DNA from: Bacteroidales bacterium
GTDB taxonomy: Bacteria > Bacteroidota > Bacteroidia > Bacteroidales > UBA932
Direction: 5' to 3'
DNA: 64,000 bases
Assembly (NCBI GenBank): GCA_017558775.1
Contig: JAFYTP010000099.1
Location: 47,009-111,008 of the forward strand
Part shown: positions 53,561-62,458 of the stretch, piece after piece
How the letters are laid out: every line of letters begins with the position of its first letter
How positions within the stretch are numbered: position 1 is the stretch's first letter
Translations under genes and position numbers: made by a program
Notes under the pieces: generated by a model
What the model saw: the letters and a program-made list of their open reading frames with translations, nothing else
Databases searched by the model: none
Told to the model about the DNA's origin: nothing

Positions 53561-54082
53561 ATGAAACGGATCATTATCCTTGCCGTCACCTTGATGGCCT
53601 TGTCCTGCAGCAAGGACAACCCTTACAGAATCTCTCCGGAGGAACTTCTCAACAACCCCTTAAAGGCTGCCAAGACGACCATTGTCACGAAAGGCCCTGA
53701 CGCCACGGAAGCGGTTGCGTCATACAGTAATGTCGCTGTCTATAAGCAGAGCGAATTTGAAGGGCAGTCATGGTTTATCGCCTCTAGCGGTGGCAGGATG
53801 GTTTACGATATGTTCGTGCTCAGTTTCTATTTTGACAGCATTGACAATATGAAGGTCGGGAAAACGCTGAAGCCGAACCGTTTCATGTTCTCATTCGTCG
53901 CTTCAAGTGACAGTAATGCAACTACTTATGAATATGAAGGGAAGATTACGCTTGCTGACAAGGGCGACGACTATGTCATCTTATATTTTGACAATGTCCA
54001 TCTCAGTTGTTCGCTCGGAGACTACCTGACCAACGGCTATCTTTATTGCCCGCTTCATGAAAAGTTTGAGGTGTCCGAATAG
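53561..54082 (+). CDS. Lipoprotein of unknown function (possible sigma-barrel target)
   Basis: 173 residues with lipobox ALSC (Cys16). Beta-rich mature part, no recognised domain. GC is lower than in flanking genes. Motif copy B and a -7 element lie in its promoter region, so it is a candidate target of the adjacent sigma factor. Its leader is only about five bases. Confidence 0.7.
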   Translation: MKRIIILAVTLMALSCSKDNPYRISPEELLNNPLKAAKTTIVTKGPDATEAVASYSNVAVYKQSEFEGQSWFIASSGGRMVYDMFVLSFYFDSIDNMKVGKTLKPNRFMFSFVASSDSNATTYEYEGKITLADKGDDYVILYFDNVHLSCSLGDYLTNGYLYCPLHEKFEVSE

Positions 54083-54104
54083 TTTTTCCCAAATGCAAGA
54101 CAAA

Positions 54105-54587
54105 ATGAAAAAGATTCTTCTGATCACCCTCGCCCTGGCCGCCCTGGCCGGCTGTTCGAAATCGGACGTATGGAAATCCAAGGACTTCACGCATACGGGC
54201 TGCGCCCCCGAAACGAGATCCGGCTTCTTCGGTGAACCATCTCTGCTCACGCTCAAGTACGAAGACGGTGACTTGCGGGTTACCCACACGAATGCTGAGC
54301 TGAACTGTGCCTTCAAGGAGCGCGGACTTGTCTGCAACGTGAGTGTCAAGGGGAATGACATCTATTATCGTGTGGATTATGAAAGTCAGGAAGATATGGA
54401 GGCCAACTGCTTCTGCCGGGTCGAAAAGATGTCTTCCGCCGTCCCCGGCCTGGAGGTAGGAAAGGAATACACCCTTCACTACAGTGTTCTGTACGACGGC
54501 TACAAACCGATCCCCTTCAAGTTCCGCAAGGGCTTTCATCAAATCTTGGATTTGGACGAATGGCGTAATATCGTAATTACTGAATAA
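54105..54587 (+). CDS. Lipoprotein of unknown function
   Basis: 160 residues from ATG 54105, lipobox LAGC (Cys17). Six further Cys residues in the mature part (HTGCAP, ELNCAF, LVCNV, NCFCR) could form disulfides. No recognised domain. Upstream in-frame starts at 54057 and 54093 give a worse signal peptide. It follows the other lipoprotein by 22 bases and ends at a strong terminator. Confidence 0.68.
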   Translation: MKKILLITLALAALAGCSKSDVWKSKDFTHTGCAPETRSGFFGEPSLLTLKYEDGDLRVTHTNAELNCAFKERGLVCNVSVKGNDIYYRVDYESQEDMEANCFCRVEKMSSAVPGLEVGKEYTLHYSVLYDGYKPIPFKFRKGFHQILDLDEWRNIVITE

Positions 54588-54592
54588 ACGAA

Positions 54593-54622
54593 CAACCCCG
54601 CATCCTAACCGATGCGGGGTTG
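54593..54622. terminator. Strong bidirectional terminator
   Basis: A perfect 12-bp stem CAACCCCGCATC/GATGCGGGGTTG, loop CTAACC, followed by ATTTTTC. It separates the lipoprotein gene from the convergent phosphatase gene. Confidence 0.9.
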
Positions 54623-54646
54623 ATTTTTCACTGCAAGTCGGGCCGA

Positions 54647-56650
54647 TTACCGCTCCCAGAGGATCTCTCTCGCGAGGGCGGGCTTGTCGGTGGTGATCTG
54701 GTCCACGCCGAGGTCGCGCATGGCGCGGATGTCCTTGGGCTCGTTCACCGTCCAGACATTGACACTCATGCCCAGGTCGTGGGCTTGCTTCACCCATTCG
54801 GGGTGCTTGGCAATGACATTGTATTCGTAGTCGATGCCGGTGATGCCTTCCGCGTGCAGCTGGGCCGGGGCGATGTCACCGCCCAGGTACTGAACCGTGT
54901 AACCGGCGGCCTTCTTGGCGAGCTGCTGGCAGATGTAGTGGCTGAAAGAGATGAAGACGACCTTGGTGGGCTCGGAGGCACGGCGGGCATACTGGGCCGG
55001 GATGCCTGCGGGAGCCGGTGCCGGCTTCAGGGCCTGGAGGCACTTGGCGACGAGTTCATCCTCGCGCTCCTGCGTGGTCTGCGGCTTGAGTTCCATGACG
55101 GGCATGCACTCGCGTCCGCGGGTGGCGGCGGCCATGTATTCCGCGAGGGTAGGGAGGTGTTCGCCGTTGGCGAGCCGGTTGTGACGGATGTCCTCGAAGT
55201 TGCTCTGCTGGATGTCCAGGTTGCCGATGGTCTGGTCGTGATGCACCACGGGCACGCCGTCGGCGGTCAGGTGGATGTCGAACTCACTGCCCCAGAGGCC
55301 GAATTCCTGGGCCTTGCGGATGGACGCGACGGAGTTCTGCGCGTTGCCTTCCCAGTAGCCGCGGTGGGCGACGATCTGCGTCTTCGGGATGCGGTTCGCA
55401 CACCAGGCCTTGACGTCGTTCCAGCGGTAGAAGATGCCGTCGACGGCCTTGAGGGCCGGGAGTCTCGTCTCGCGTTCGTTCATCAGGAATTTGACGAGGA
55501 TATCCTTGTTCTTCTCGCTCCGGTAGAAGATCATCTGCAGGTTCGCGGCGAACGGGCAGAAATAGGACGGGAGCCATTTGTCGGCGGCCTCCTCGACGGT
55601 GTAGCGCTCGCTCACACCTTCCAGGCCCAGGTAGCAGACCAGGCCCAGGTACGGCCAGTCGTGGCCGAAGCACAGGTCGGCGGCCTTCTTGACCTTGCCG
55701 GAAATGACGGCATCGGCCTGGCTGATGAGGGTGTCGACAAGTTCCTGGGAGCGCGGGATACGGATTTCGCCGTTCAACTTGGAGTCGCACTGGTTGAGGT
55801 AGGCCGACAGGTAGTTCAGTTCATGGAAGTGGACCACATTCTCGAAGGGGAGGTAGCGGAACATGTTGTCCGGAATCTCGAAGGGATCGGAGACGCGGGC
55901 GCAGTCGTAAATGGCGTTCTGGAAGTCGTAGGCGTCCGGAATGAGCTTTTTGGCCTTGGCGGGATCCGTGAACAGGGTCTTGTACACGGCAACTGTATCC
56001 CACTGGAACGTCTTGCGATAGTCGGCCAGGGCCTTGTTGGTGCGGGCGATGAGGGTGTTGTTCTCACCGCGGGCGATGTAAGCGTAGAATTTCTCGCCCG
56101 TGTCCAGGTCCATGTCCAGGTCCGGCTGCAGGGCCTGCAGGCGCGCGGTGAAGCCGTTCATCGACACGATGCAGCGCGGGGTGGTGCTGGAAACGGCGCG
56201 CAGATGCTTGCATCCATCCTGGAACACCTCCGGGAAGCGGTTGTACATCCGCTCCGCCAGCCGGGCGTGCTCGCGGACGCCGCGGGGCGTCAGGCGGCCG
56301 TCCATGTCGTTGTGCAGCTGATAGATCAGGGCCGCCTCGCGCATCAGGGAGTCACCGGCGGGCGTGAGAAGGTTCTGCTCTTTAGCCTGCATCAGCAGGT
56401 CGCGGACCTTCTTGTACTGGGGACCGCCCCAGTCCGAACGGGATCCGTGACGTCCGTAGTGGCTGATATAGAAAGCCTTGTATCCCTTGGGCGCAGGGGT
56501 GTCCTTGACATCGTCGAATTCGTAGGAGTGGGTGTTGAACGCGGCGCGGCGGATGTCGCCTTTCAGATACTTCACCACCGGGGTTTCAGACTGGGCGAAG
56601 GCCGAAAGCGAGAAGATGGCTGTGGCGGCCAGGAGAATGAGTCGTTTCAT
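54647..56650 (-). CDS. Histidine acid phosphatase (phytase-like) fused to GDPD domain
   Basis: 667 residues, signal peptide 1-19 (ending AFAQ). Domain 1 (about 25-415) is a branch-2 histidine phosphatase of the MINPP/phytase type, with RHGSR (67-71) and proton donor HD (330-331, FGHDWPYLG). Domain 2 (about 423-667) is a glycerophosphodiester phosphodiesterase: HRG (429-431), Glu456-x-Asp458 (SEFDIH) and His470-471. One periplasmic polypeptide could split a glycerophosphodiester and dephosphorylate the product, for example glycerophosphoinositol phosphates; this pairing is inference. The GDPD active site has EGNAQNS instead of the common EN motif spacing. Confidence 0.88.
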   Translation of the reverse strand: MKRLILLAATAIFSLSAFAQSETPVVKYLKGDIRRAAFNTHSYEFDDVKDTPAPKGYKAFYISHYGRHGSRSDWGGPQYKKVRDLLMQAKEQNLLTPAGDSLMREAALIYQLHNDMDGRLTPRGVREHARLAERMYNRFPEVFQDGCKHLRAVSSTTPRCIVSMNGFTARLQALQPDLDMDLDTGEKFYAYIARGENNTLIARTNKALADYRKTFQWDTVAVYKTLFTDPAKAKKLIPDAYDFQNAIYDCARVSDPFEIPDNMFRYLPFENVVHFHELNYLSAYLNQCDSKLNGEIRIPRSQELVDTLISQADAVISGKVKKAADLCFGHDWPYLGLVCYLGLEGVSERYTVEEAADKWLPSYFCPFAANLQMIFYRSEKNKDILVKFLMNERETRLPALKAVDGIFYRWNDVKAWCANRIPKTQIVAHRGYWEGNAQNSVASIRKAQEFGLWGSEFDIHLTADGVPVVHHDQTIGNLDIQQSNFEDIRHNRLANGEHLPTLAEYMAAATRGRECMPVMELKPQTTQEREDELVAKCLQALKPAPAPAGIPAQYARRASEPTKVVFISFSHYICQQLAKKAAGYTVQYLGGDIAPAQLHAEGITGIDYEYNVIAKHPEWVKQAHDLGMSVNVWTVNEPKDIRAMRDLGVDQITTDKPALAREILWER

Positions 56651-56668
56651 GTGTTATTGTGTTTTCTA

Positions 56669-56699
56669 CAAATATATGCAAAATCGTTTACTTTGCAAA
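56669..56699 (-). promoter_or_regulatory. Promoter of the phosphatase/GDPD gene
   Basis: On the minus strand TTTG (56699-56696), 19 bases, TATATTTG (56676-56669). Divergent from and adjacent to the pgi promoter. Confidence 0.8.
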
Positions 56700-56706
56700 A
56701 ATTTCT

Positions 56707-56714
56707 TACATTTG
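56707..56714 (+). promoter_or_regulatory. -7 element of pgi
   Basis: TACATTTG, 25 bases before ATG 56740. The -33 region overlaps the divergent promoter's -33 box, and no clear TTTG is seen. Confidence 0.6.
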
Positions 56715-56739
56715 TACAAATTTTAAAGAAATAGACATC

Positions 56740-58077
56740 ATGGTTAAAGTAGACGTTAAAGGTTGCAACGCTTTCGTGGACGCAAACAAATATCAGGAGT
56801 ATGTAGGAAAGGCCCTGAAGGCTTTCGACGTGCTGGTCGCCGGGAACGGCGCGGGGAATGATTTCCTCGGCTGGAAGCACCTGCCGTCCGAGACGCCGGA
56901 AAGCCTCATCGCGGACTGCGAGGCCATCCGGGACGACTGGAAGGCCAAGGGCGTGGACCTGGTGGTCGCCATCGGTATCGGCGGTTCCTACCTTGGCGCC
57001 AAGTGCGCCATCGAGGCCCTGAGCCACAATTTCGCGAAGCAGCTGTCCAAGAAGGACGCCGCCGAGGTGGTCTTCGCGGGCAACAACCTCTCCGAGGAGT
57101 ACCTGGCTGAGCTGATGGACCTCTGCGCTGAGCGCAACGTCGCTTGCATCGTGATCTCCAAGTCCGGCACCACCACCGAGCCGGCCGTCGCCTTCCGCAT
57201 TGTCAAGCAGTACCTGGAGGACACATACGGCAAGGCCGAGGCCGCCGAGCGCATCGTCGCCATCACCGACGCGAAGAAGGGCGCCCTCAAGACGCTCTCC
57301 ACCCAGGAAGGCTACAAGACCTTCATCGTTCCGGACAACGTGGGCGGCCGTTTCTCCGTTCTCACCCCGGTGGGCATCCTGCCTATCGTCGTCGCCGGAT
57401 TCGACATGCGCGCCATCCTCGCCGGCGCCCTTGAGGCTGAGAAGGCTCTCGCCGTGAAGTCCGAGGAGAACCCCGCCATCGTCTATGCCGCCATGCGCAA
57501 CCTCCTCTATTCGGAGTATGGCAAGAAGGTCGAGATCCTGGTCAATTACAACCCCAAGTTCACCTATCTCGCCGAGTGGTGGAAGCAGCTCTACGGCGAG
57601 TCCGAGGGCAAGGACGGCGTGGGTATCTTCCCCGCCTCTGTCAACAACACCGCCGACCTCCACTCCATGGGCCAGTTCATCCAGGAAGGCGACCGCGTCA
57701 TGTTCGAGACCGTCGTCCATGTGGAGAAGGCCACCCGTTCCGTGGTCATCGGCTCCGACCCTCAGAACCTGGACCAGCTGAACTACCTCGCCGGCCAGCA
57801 TGTGGAGCACTGCGGCCAGATGGCCGAGCTCGGCACCGTCATCGCCCACCAGGACGGCGGCGTGGCCCAGCTCCAGATCGCCGTGGAGAAGGTCGACGCC
57901 TTCAACCTCGGCTCCCTGTTCTATTTCTTTGAGTTCGCGTGCGGCGTGAGCGCGTACACGCTGGGCGTGAATCCGTTCAACCAGCCCGGCGTCGAGGCCT
58001 ACAAGAAGAACATGTTCGCCCTCCTCGAGAAGCCCGGTTTTGAAGAGGCCACCAAGGCCATCAAGGCCCGCCTTTAG
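56740..58077 (+). CDS. pgi: Glucose-6-phosphate isomerase
   Basis: 445 residues from ATG 56740, the short bacterial PGI form. AIGIGGSYLGAKCAIEAL, SKSGTTTEPAVAFR, VGGRFSVLTPVG and the C-terminal GVNPFNQPGVEAYK are hallmark segments. It interconverts glucose 6-phosphate and fructose 6-phosphate. An in-frame upstream start was rejected because it lies before the promoter -7 element. Confidence 0.97.
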   Translation: MVKVDVKGCNAFVDANKYQEYVGKALKAFDVLVAGNGAGNDFLGWKHLPSETPESLIADCEAIRDDWKAKGVDLVVAIGIGGSYLGAKCAIEALSHNFAKQLSKKDAAEVVFAGNNLSEEYLAELMDLCAERNVACIVISKSGTTTEPAVAFRIVKQYLEDTYGKAEAAERIVAITDAKKGALKTLSTQEGYKTFIVPDNVGGRFSVLTPVGILPIVVAGFDMRAILAGALEAEKALAVKSEENPAIVYAAMRNLLYSEYGKKVEILVNYNPKFTYLAEWWKQLYGESEGKDGVGIFPASVNNTADLHSMGQFIQEGDRVMFETVVHVEKATRSVVIGSDPQNLDQLNYLAGQHVEHCGQMAELGTVIAHQDGGVAQLQIAVEKVDAFNLGSLFYFFEFACGVSAYTLGVNPFNQPGVEAYKKNMFALLEKPGFEEATKAIKARL

Positions 58078-58131
58078 GGGTTTCGTCGAACGAATCGGGC
58101 CGTTCGTCTAAAAGCGGCACCGACCCCTTGC

Positions 58132-58182
58132 ATATTGCGGTACTTTTGCTCTCGGAATTCGAAAACAAAAGTATCGCAATAT
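58132..58182. promoter_or_regulatory. Long inverted repeat over the receptor gene promoter
   Basis: ATATTGCGGTACTTTTG (58132-58148), 17 bases, then CAAAAGTATCGCAATAT (58166-58182): 16 of 17 positions pair. The left arm includes a plus-strand -7 element TACTTTTG and the right arm its mirror image on the minus strand. It ends one base before ATG 58184. A likely operator. Confidence 0.6.
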
Positions 58183-58183
58183 T

Positions 58184-60649
58184 ATGAAACGCATTTTCAT
58201 CCTCCTTACCGCCCTCTTCGCAGGCCTCCTCGCCAACGCGCAGGAAATCCGTACCGTCAAAGGAATCGTCCTCGATTCCCTGACCCGCGAACCCGAACCC
58301 GCGGCCATCCTCCAGTTCTTCAAGACCGGCGATGACTCCAAGGCCGTCGCCTTCACCACCACCGCCGAGGACGGCACGTTCACGCATATCTTCGACGTCA
58401 AGGGCGATTATTACCTTCTCTTCGACAATATGGGCCGCAAGCAGGTCCGCCGTTACTTCAAGATCAACGGGGAAGAGGTCATCGACCTGGGCGAGATCCT
58501 GGTCGAGGACGCTGCCGAGGTCCTCAAGGCCGGCACCGTCACCGCCATGCGCCCGCTCGTGAAAATGGAAGTGGACAAGCTCACCTACAATGTCGAGGAC
58601 GACGTGGACTCCAAGACCTCCACCGTGCTGGACATGCTCCGCAAGGTCCCGATGGTCTCCGTCGACGGCCAGGACAACATCTCCGTCAACGGCTCCTCCT
58701 CCTTCGTGGTGTATGTCGATGGCAAGCCCAACCAGATGATGTCCCAGAACGCCTCGCAGATCTTCAAGATGATGCCCGCGAGCTCCATCAAGAACATCGA
58801 GGTGGTCACCAACCCGGGCGTCCGCTATGACGCCGAGGGCGTGGGCGGTGTGCTGAACATCACCACCAACAAGGCCGTCACCGGCGGCCAGAGCGCGGCT
58901 GACGGCATGTACGGCACGCTCCGCGCCCAGGCTTCGACCCGCGGTTACGGCGGCGGCCTGTTCGGCAGCATGCAGCAGGGCAAGTTCGCCTTGACCGCCA
59001 ATGTGAACGGCATGCAGCAGGCGAGCAAGGGGACCGTGATGGACATGACCCGCACGCAGGACAACGGCTTCTCCACCTCCACCCACACCGAGTCCAACAT
59101 GGCGATGCCGATGCTGATGGGCAACCTCAGCGCCAGCTATGAGATCGACAGCGAGAACCTGGTGTCCGCCACCCTCGGCCTGATGCACTTCGGCACCAAC
59201 AACACCAGCGGCACCACGAACACGATGCTGTTCGCCCCCGGCGCCGAGGCCTTCACCTACACCGGCACGACCGAGTCCCTGATGACCCGCAACAGCATTT
59301 CCGCCGGCGCCGACTACCAGCACACCTGGGCCGATTTCCCCGGCCGCACCTTCACCCTGTCCTATCAGTACAACGGTGCTCCGTCCGTGAACAACACCCT
59401 GAACACCTTCAACGCCGCAAGTATCCCTGGCTTCGACCTGACCGACCGCAAGTCCGACGGCCGCACCGGCTCCACCGACCACACCGTCCAGGCCGATTTC
59501 ACCACCCCGATCGGCGTGTACTACAGCCTTTCCACCGGCGCCAAGTACATCGACCGTCACAACTCCTCCGAGCAGCAGGATTATCTGTGGGACGGGACCA
59601 AGTTCGTCGTGAACCCCCTCAGCAGCCTGAACTATGACTTCTACAACCGCATCGGCGCGGCTTATGCCGAGCTCACCGGCAACTTCGGCACCATCGGCAT
59701 CAAGGGCGGCGTCCGCTACGAGCACACCTGGCAGTCTTACAACTCCTCCGCCCAGACGAACCCGTTCAGCACCAACTACGGCAGCCTGGTCCCGACCGCG
59801 AGCATCCAGTGGAGCCCGTCGATGACCCAGAACATCGGCATCAGCTACAACATGCGCATCTCCCGCCCGGGTATCTCCTACCTGAACCCGTACGTGGACA
59901 CCACCGATCCGACCGCCCTTACCTACGGCAACACCGACCTCGAAGTCGAGCGCGGCCACAACGTCTCCCTCGTGTACAGCGCCTATACCCCGAAGGTGAT
60001 GGTCAATGCCACCCTGCGCTACAGCTATACCGGCAACGGTATCTCCTCCTACAGCTTCTATGACGAGAACAACCTGCTGAACACGACCTACGGCAACATC
60101 GTCACGAGCCAGAGCACGGGCCTGAACGCCTACCTGATGCTGAATCCGACCAACAAGACCCGCATCATGATCAACGGCGGCCTGACCTACAGCGACATCT
60201 CCAGCGCGCAGCTCGACCAGAGCAACAGCGGCTGGGCCTACAACCTGATGGTCGGCGGCCAGCAGACCCTCCCTTGGGATATCCGCCTGAGCGCCAACGC
60301 CATCATGATGGGCAGCCAGGTGACCCTCCAGGGCCGTACCACGGGTATGTCGATGGCGATGGTCGGCCTGACCAAGTCCTTCCTGAACGACCGCCTGAGC
60401 TTCTCCGTGAACGGCATGCTCCCGCTCGCCAAGGGCTTCGAGATGTCCATGAGCTCCCACACCGTCGGCAACGGCTTCGTCTCCGACATGAGCACCACGA
60501 TCCCGATGCGCCAGATCACCTTCCAGGTCAGCTGGACCTTCGGCAAGCAGGGCAACTACTCCGCCAAGCGCGCCAGCCGCACCATCCAGAACGAGGACCA
60601 GCTGAACAGCACCACGACCGCGGAAAGCATTGGAAACATTATGATGTAA
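58184..60649 (+). CDS. Outer-membrane beta-barrel receptor (TonB-dependent receptor-like)
   Basis: 821 residues. Signal peptide 1-19 (ending NAQ), a carboxypeptidase-regulatory-like beta domain (about 24-100; KGIVLDSLTREPEPAAILQF), a plug domain (about 115-225; VSVDGQDNISVNGSSSFVVY, then IKNIEVVTNPG) and a large barrel typical of the OMP_b-brl_3 family ending at about 770, plus a 40-residue polar tail. No clear TonB box. Ligand unknown. The LytS/LytTR pair follows 19 bases later and may regulate it. Confidence 0.88.
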   Translation: MKRIFILLTALFAGLLANAQEIRTVKGIVLDSLTREPEPAAILQFFKTGDDSKAVAFTTTAEDGTFTHIFDVKGDYYLLFDNMGRKQVRRYFKINGEEVIDLGEILVEDAAEVLKAGTVTAMRPLVKMEVDKLTYNVEDDVDSKTSTVLDMLRKVPMVSVDGQDNISVNGSSSFVVYVDGKPNQMMSQNASQIFKMMPASSIKNIEVVTNPGVRYDAEGVGGVLNITTNKAVTGGQSAADGMYGTLRAQASTRGYGGGLFGSMQQGKFALTANVNGMQQASKGTVMDMTRTQDNGFSTSTHTESNMAMPMLMGNLSASYEIDSENLVSATLGLMHFGTNNTSGTTNTMLFAPGAEAFTYTGTTESLMTRNSISAGADYQHTWADFPGRTFTLSYQYNGAPSVNNTLNTFNAASIPGFDLTDRKSDGRTGSTDHTVQADFTTPIGVYYSLSTGAKYIDRHNSSEQQDYLWDGTKFVVNPLSSLNYDFYNRIGAAYAELTGNFGTIGIKGGVRYEHTWQSYNSSAQTNPFSTNYGSLVPTASIQWSPSMTQNIGISYNMRISRPGISYLNPYVDTTDPTALTYGNTDLEVERGHNVSLVYSAYTPKVMVNATLRYSYTGNGISSYSFYDENNLLNTTYGNIVTSQSTGLNAYLMLNPTNKTRIMINGGLTYSDISSAQLDQSNSGWAYNLMVGGQQTLPWDIRLSANAIMMGSQVTLQGRTTGMSMAMVGLTKSFLNDRLSFSVNGMLPLAKGFEMSMSSHTVGNGFVSDMSTTIPMRQITFQVSWTFGKQGNYSAKRASRTIQNEDQLNSTTTAESIGNIMM

Positions 60650-60650
60650 T

Positions 60651-60669
60651 TATTGCTATATTTGCAATA
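60651..60669 (+). promoter_or_regulatory. Palindrome and -7 element before the sensor kinase gene
   Basis: TATTGC-TATATTT-GCAATA, a perfect 6-7-6 palindrome that overlaps the -7 element TATATTTG (60657-60664). The last base is the A of ATG 60669, so the mRNA is probably leaderless. It shares the ATTGC/GCAAT core with the operator-like repeat at 58132-58182. Confidence 0.5.
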
Positions 60670-61730
60670 TGCAAAACCTGAAACGAAGAAACCTCATCCT
60701 GAACACCACCCAGATCATCGTCTGGGTTGGTGTTTTTATCATTCCGGCCCTGGTCACCTGGACGACGACCGGCCATATGCAGCAGGCGTTCAGCGTGTTC
60801 CGCCACGGGCTCCGGATTACGCTGCCGCTATTCATCCTGTACTGCCTGAACTTCTACTATCTCGTCCCGAAGTTCCTGCAGGGCGAGAAGAAGATGGTCA
60901 AGTGGTTCTACATCATCAATATCATCCTGGTGGTGGGCTGGACCGCGTTCCGCTACATTCCCTGGCATCCCATCGAGTTTCCGGAGGAGGTGGTGCATCA
61001 ATTCGGGATGCGGAACATGTGGGCTTTCTTCGTGGGCGCCATCATCGCCCGGCTGTTCCTCCAGACGCTGGTGATCGTCATCGCCGTGGGACTCCGTCAT
61101 GTGATGCGTTCGAACGAGCTGGAAATGCAGTTCGAGGAAGAGCGCCGAAAGACGGCGGAGGCGGAATTGACCTGGCTCAAGCACCAGCTCAATCCGCATT
61201 TTCTGTTCAATACCCTGAATAACATATCGTCATTGACACAGATCGATCCCGACAAGGCGCAGGAAAGCATCGGCCAGCTCAGCGACTTGCTGCGGTATGC
61301 CCTGTATGACAGCGAGTCGGAGAAGGTGTCGCTCGTGTCGGAGATCGAGTTCATGGACAATTACATCGACCTGATGGCGCTCCGGTGCAACGACTTGACG
61401 AAGGTGGAGAAGAATCTGGAGGCTCCGTCCCGCCCGGTGGAGGTGGCGCCGCTCCTGTTCATCTCCCTGGTGGAGAATGCCTTCAAGCACGGGGTCAATG
61501 CCCGGCATCCTTCCTTTGTGAAGGTGGCGATGCGGATGGACGGGGACGACCTCGTCTTCACCTGCGACAACTCCCTGTTCGAAAAGCAGGGGACCGACCG
61601 GATCGGCTCCGGCATCGGCTTGGAGAACATGAAACGGCGGCTGGAGCTGCTGTATCCAGGCCGGTACACTTATGAGCAGAATGCTACCGACGATACTTAT
61701 CACGTGAAAGTTACCCTGAAAGCGCTATGA
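60669..61730 (+). CDS. LytS/YehU-type sensor histidine kinase
   Basis: 353 residues. Four membrane helices (about 11-30, 47-66, 80-95, 118-142), a short coiled coil, then a His_kinase domain with phosphoacceptor His177 (HQLNPHFLFN) and an HATPase domain (VENAFKHGV, GSGIGLENMKRRL). It has no extra sensor domain. It partners with the LytTR regulator, whose gene overlaps by four bases. Confidence 0.93.
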   Translation: MQNLKRRNLILNTTQIIVWVGVFIIPALVTWTTTGHMQQAFSVFRHGLRITLPLFILYCLNFYYLVPKFLQGEKKMVKWFYIINIILVVGWTAFRYIPWHPIEFPEEVVHQFGMRNMWAFFVGAIIARLFLQTLVIVIAVGLRHVMRSNELEMQFEEERRKTAEAELTWLKHQLNPHFLFNTLNNISSLTQIDPDKAQESIGQLSDLLRYALYDSESEKVSLVSEIEFMDNYIDLMALRCNDLTKVEKNLEAPSRPVEVAPLLFISLVENAFKHGVNARHPSFVKVAMRMDGDDLVFTCDNSLFEKQGTDRIGSGIGLENMKRRLELLYPGRYTYEQNATDDTYHVKVTLKAL

Positions 61731-62455
61731 CCTCCCTCCGCTGCATCGTCGTGGACGACGAGCCCCTCGCCGTCAAGATGTTGGAAAACTTCATCGAACG
61801 GACCCCGTTCCTGGAGCTGGCCGGTTCCTACACGGACCCGGTCCTTGCCCTGTCGGAAATCCGCACGCAGGCCCCTCAGCTCGTCTTTCTGGACATCCAG
61901 ATGCCGGACCTGAGCGGCATGGAACTGTCCCGGATGATCCCGGACGGCACCCGCATCATCTTCACGACGGCCTTCAAGCAGTATGCCTTCGAAAGTTACG
62001 AAGTCTCCGCGCTGGACTTCCTCCTCAAGCCCATCCGTTACCAGAAGTTCCTGGAGGCGGCCGAGAAGGCGCGGGAGTGGTTCACGCTGAAGGAGGCTGC
62101 GACGGCGACTCCCACCCCCGATGCGCCCACGTCCACCTTCTTCAAGGTCGATGGTGCCCTCCGGAAGGTGGAGCTCTCTGATATATTGTTCGTTGAGGGA
62201 ATGAAGGACTACGTGATGGTCTACCTCGCCTCGCAGAAGCAGCCGCTAGTTACTCACGTCACAATGAAAGCGATGGAAGAGATGCTCCCCGCGGGCTTCA
62301 TGCGCATCCACCGCTCCTTCATCGTCGCCCTGGACAAAGTCGCCTCCGTGAGCGGCACCGGCGATGTTAAAGTCGGCGACCGCCTCCTCCACGTCTCCGA
62401 CGCCTACCGCGAAGCCTTCGACGCCTATCTCCGCGAGCATTCGATTGCTAGATAG
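61727..62455 (+). CDS. LytTR-family response regulator
   Basis: 242 residues. Receiver domain 1-120 with phosphoacceptor Asp56 (FLDIQMPDLSG), then a LytTR DNA-binding domain (about 140-240; SDILFVEGMKDYVMV, MRIHRSFIVAL). Coupled to the kinase by an ATGA overlap. Candidate targets are the palindromes at 58132-58182 and 60651-60669 (inference). Three bases separate it from the convergent hutI. Confidence 0.93.
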   Translation: MTSLRCIVVDDEPLAVKMLENFIERTPFLELAGSYTDPVLALSEIRTQAPQLVFLDIQMPDLSGMELSRMIPDGTRIIFTTAFKQYAFESYEVSALDFLLKPIRYQKFLEAAEKAREWFTLKEAATATPTPDAPTSTFFKVDGALRKVELSDILFVEGMKDYVMVYLASQKQPLVTHVTMKAMEEMLPAGFMRIHRSFIVALDKVASVSGTGDVKVGDRLLHVSDAYREAFDAYLREHSIAR

Positions 62456-62458
62456 GGG

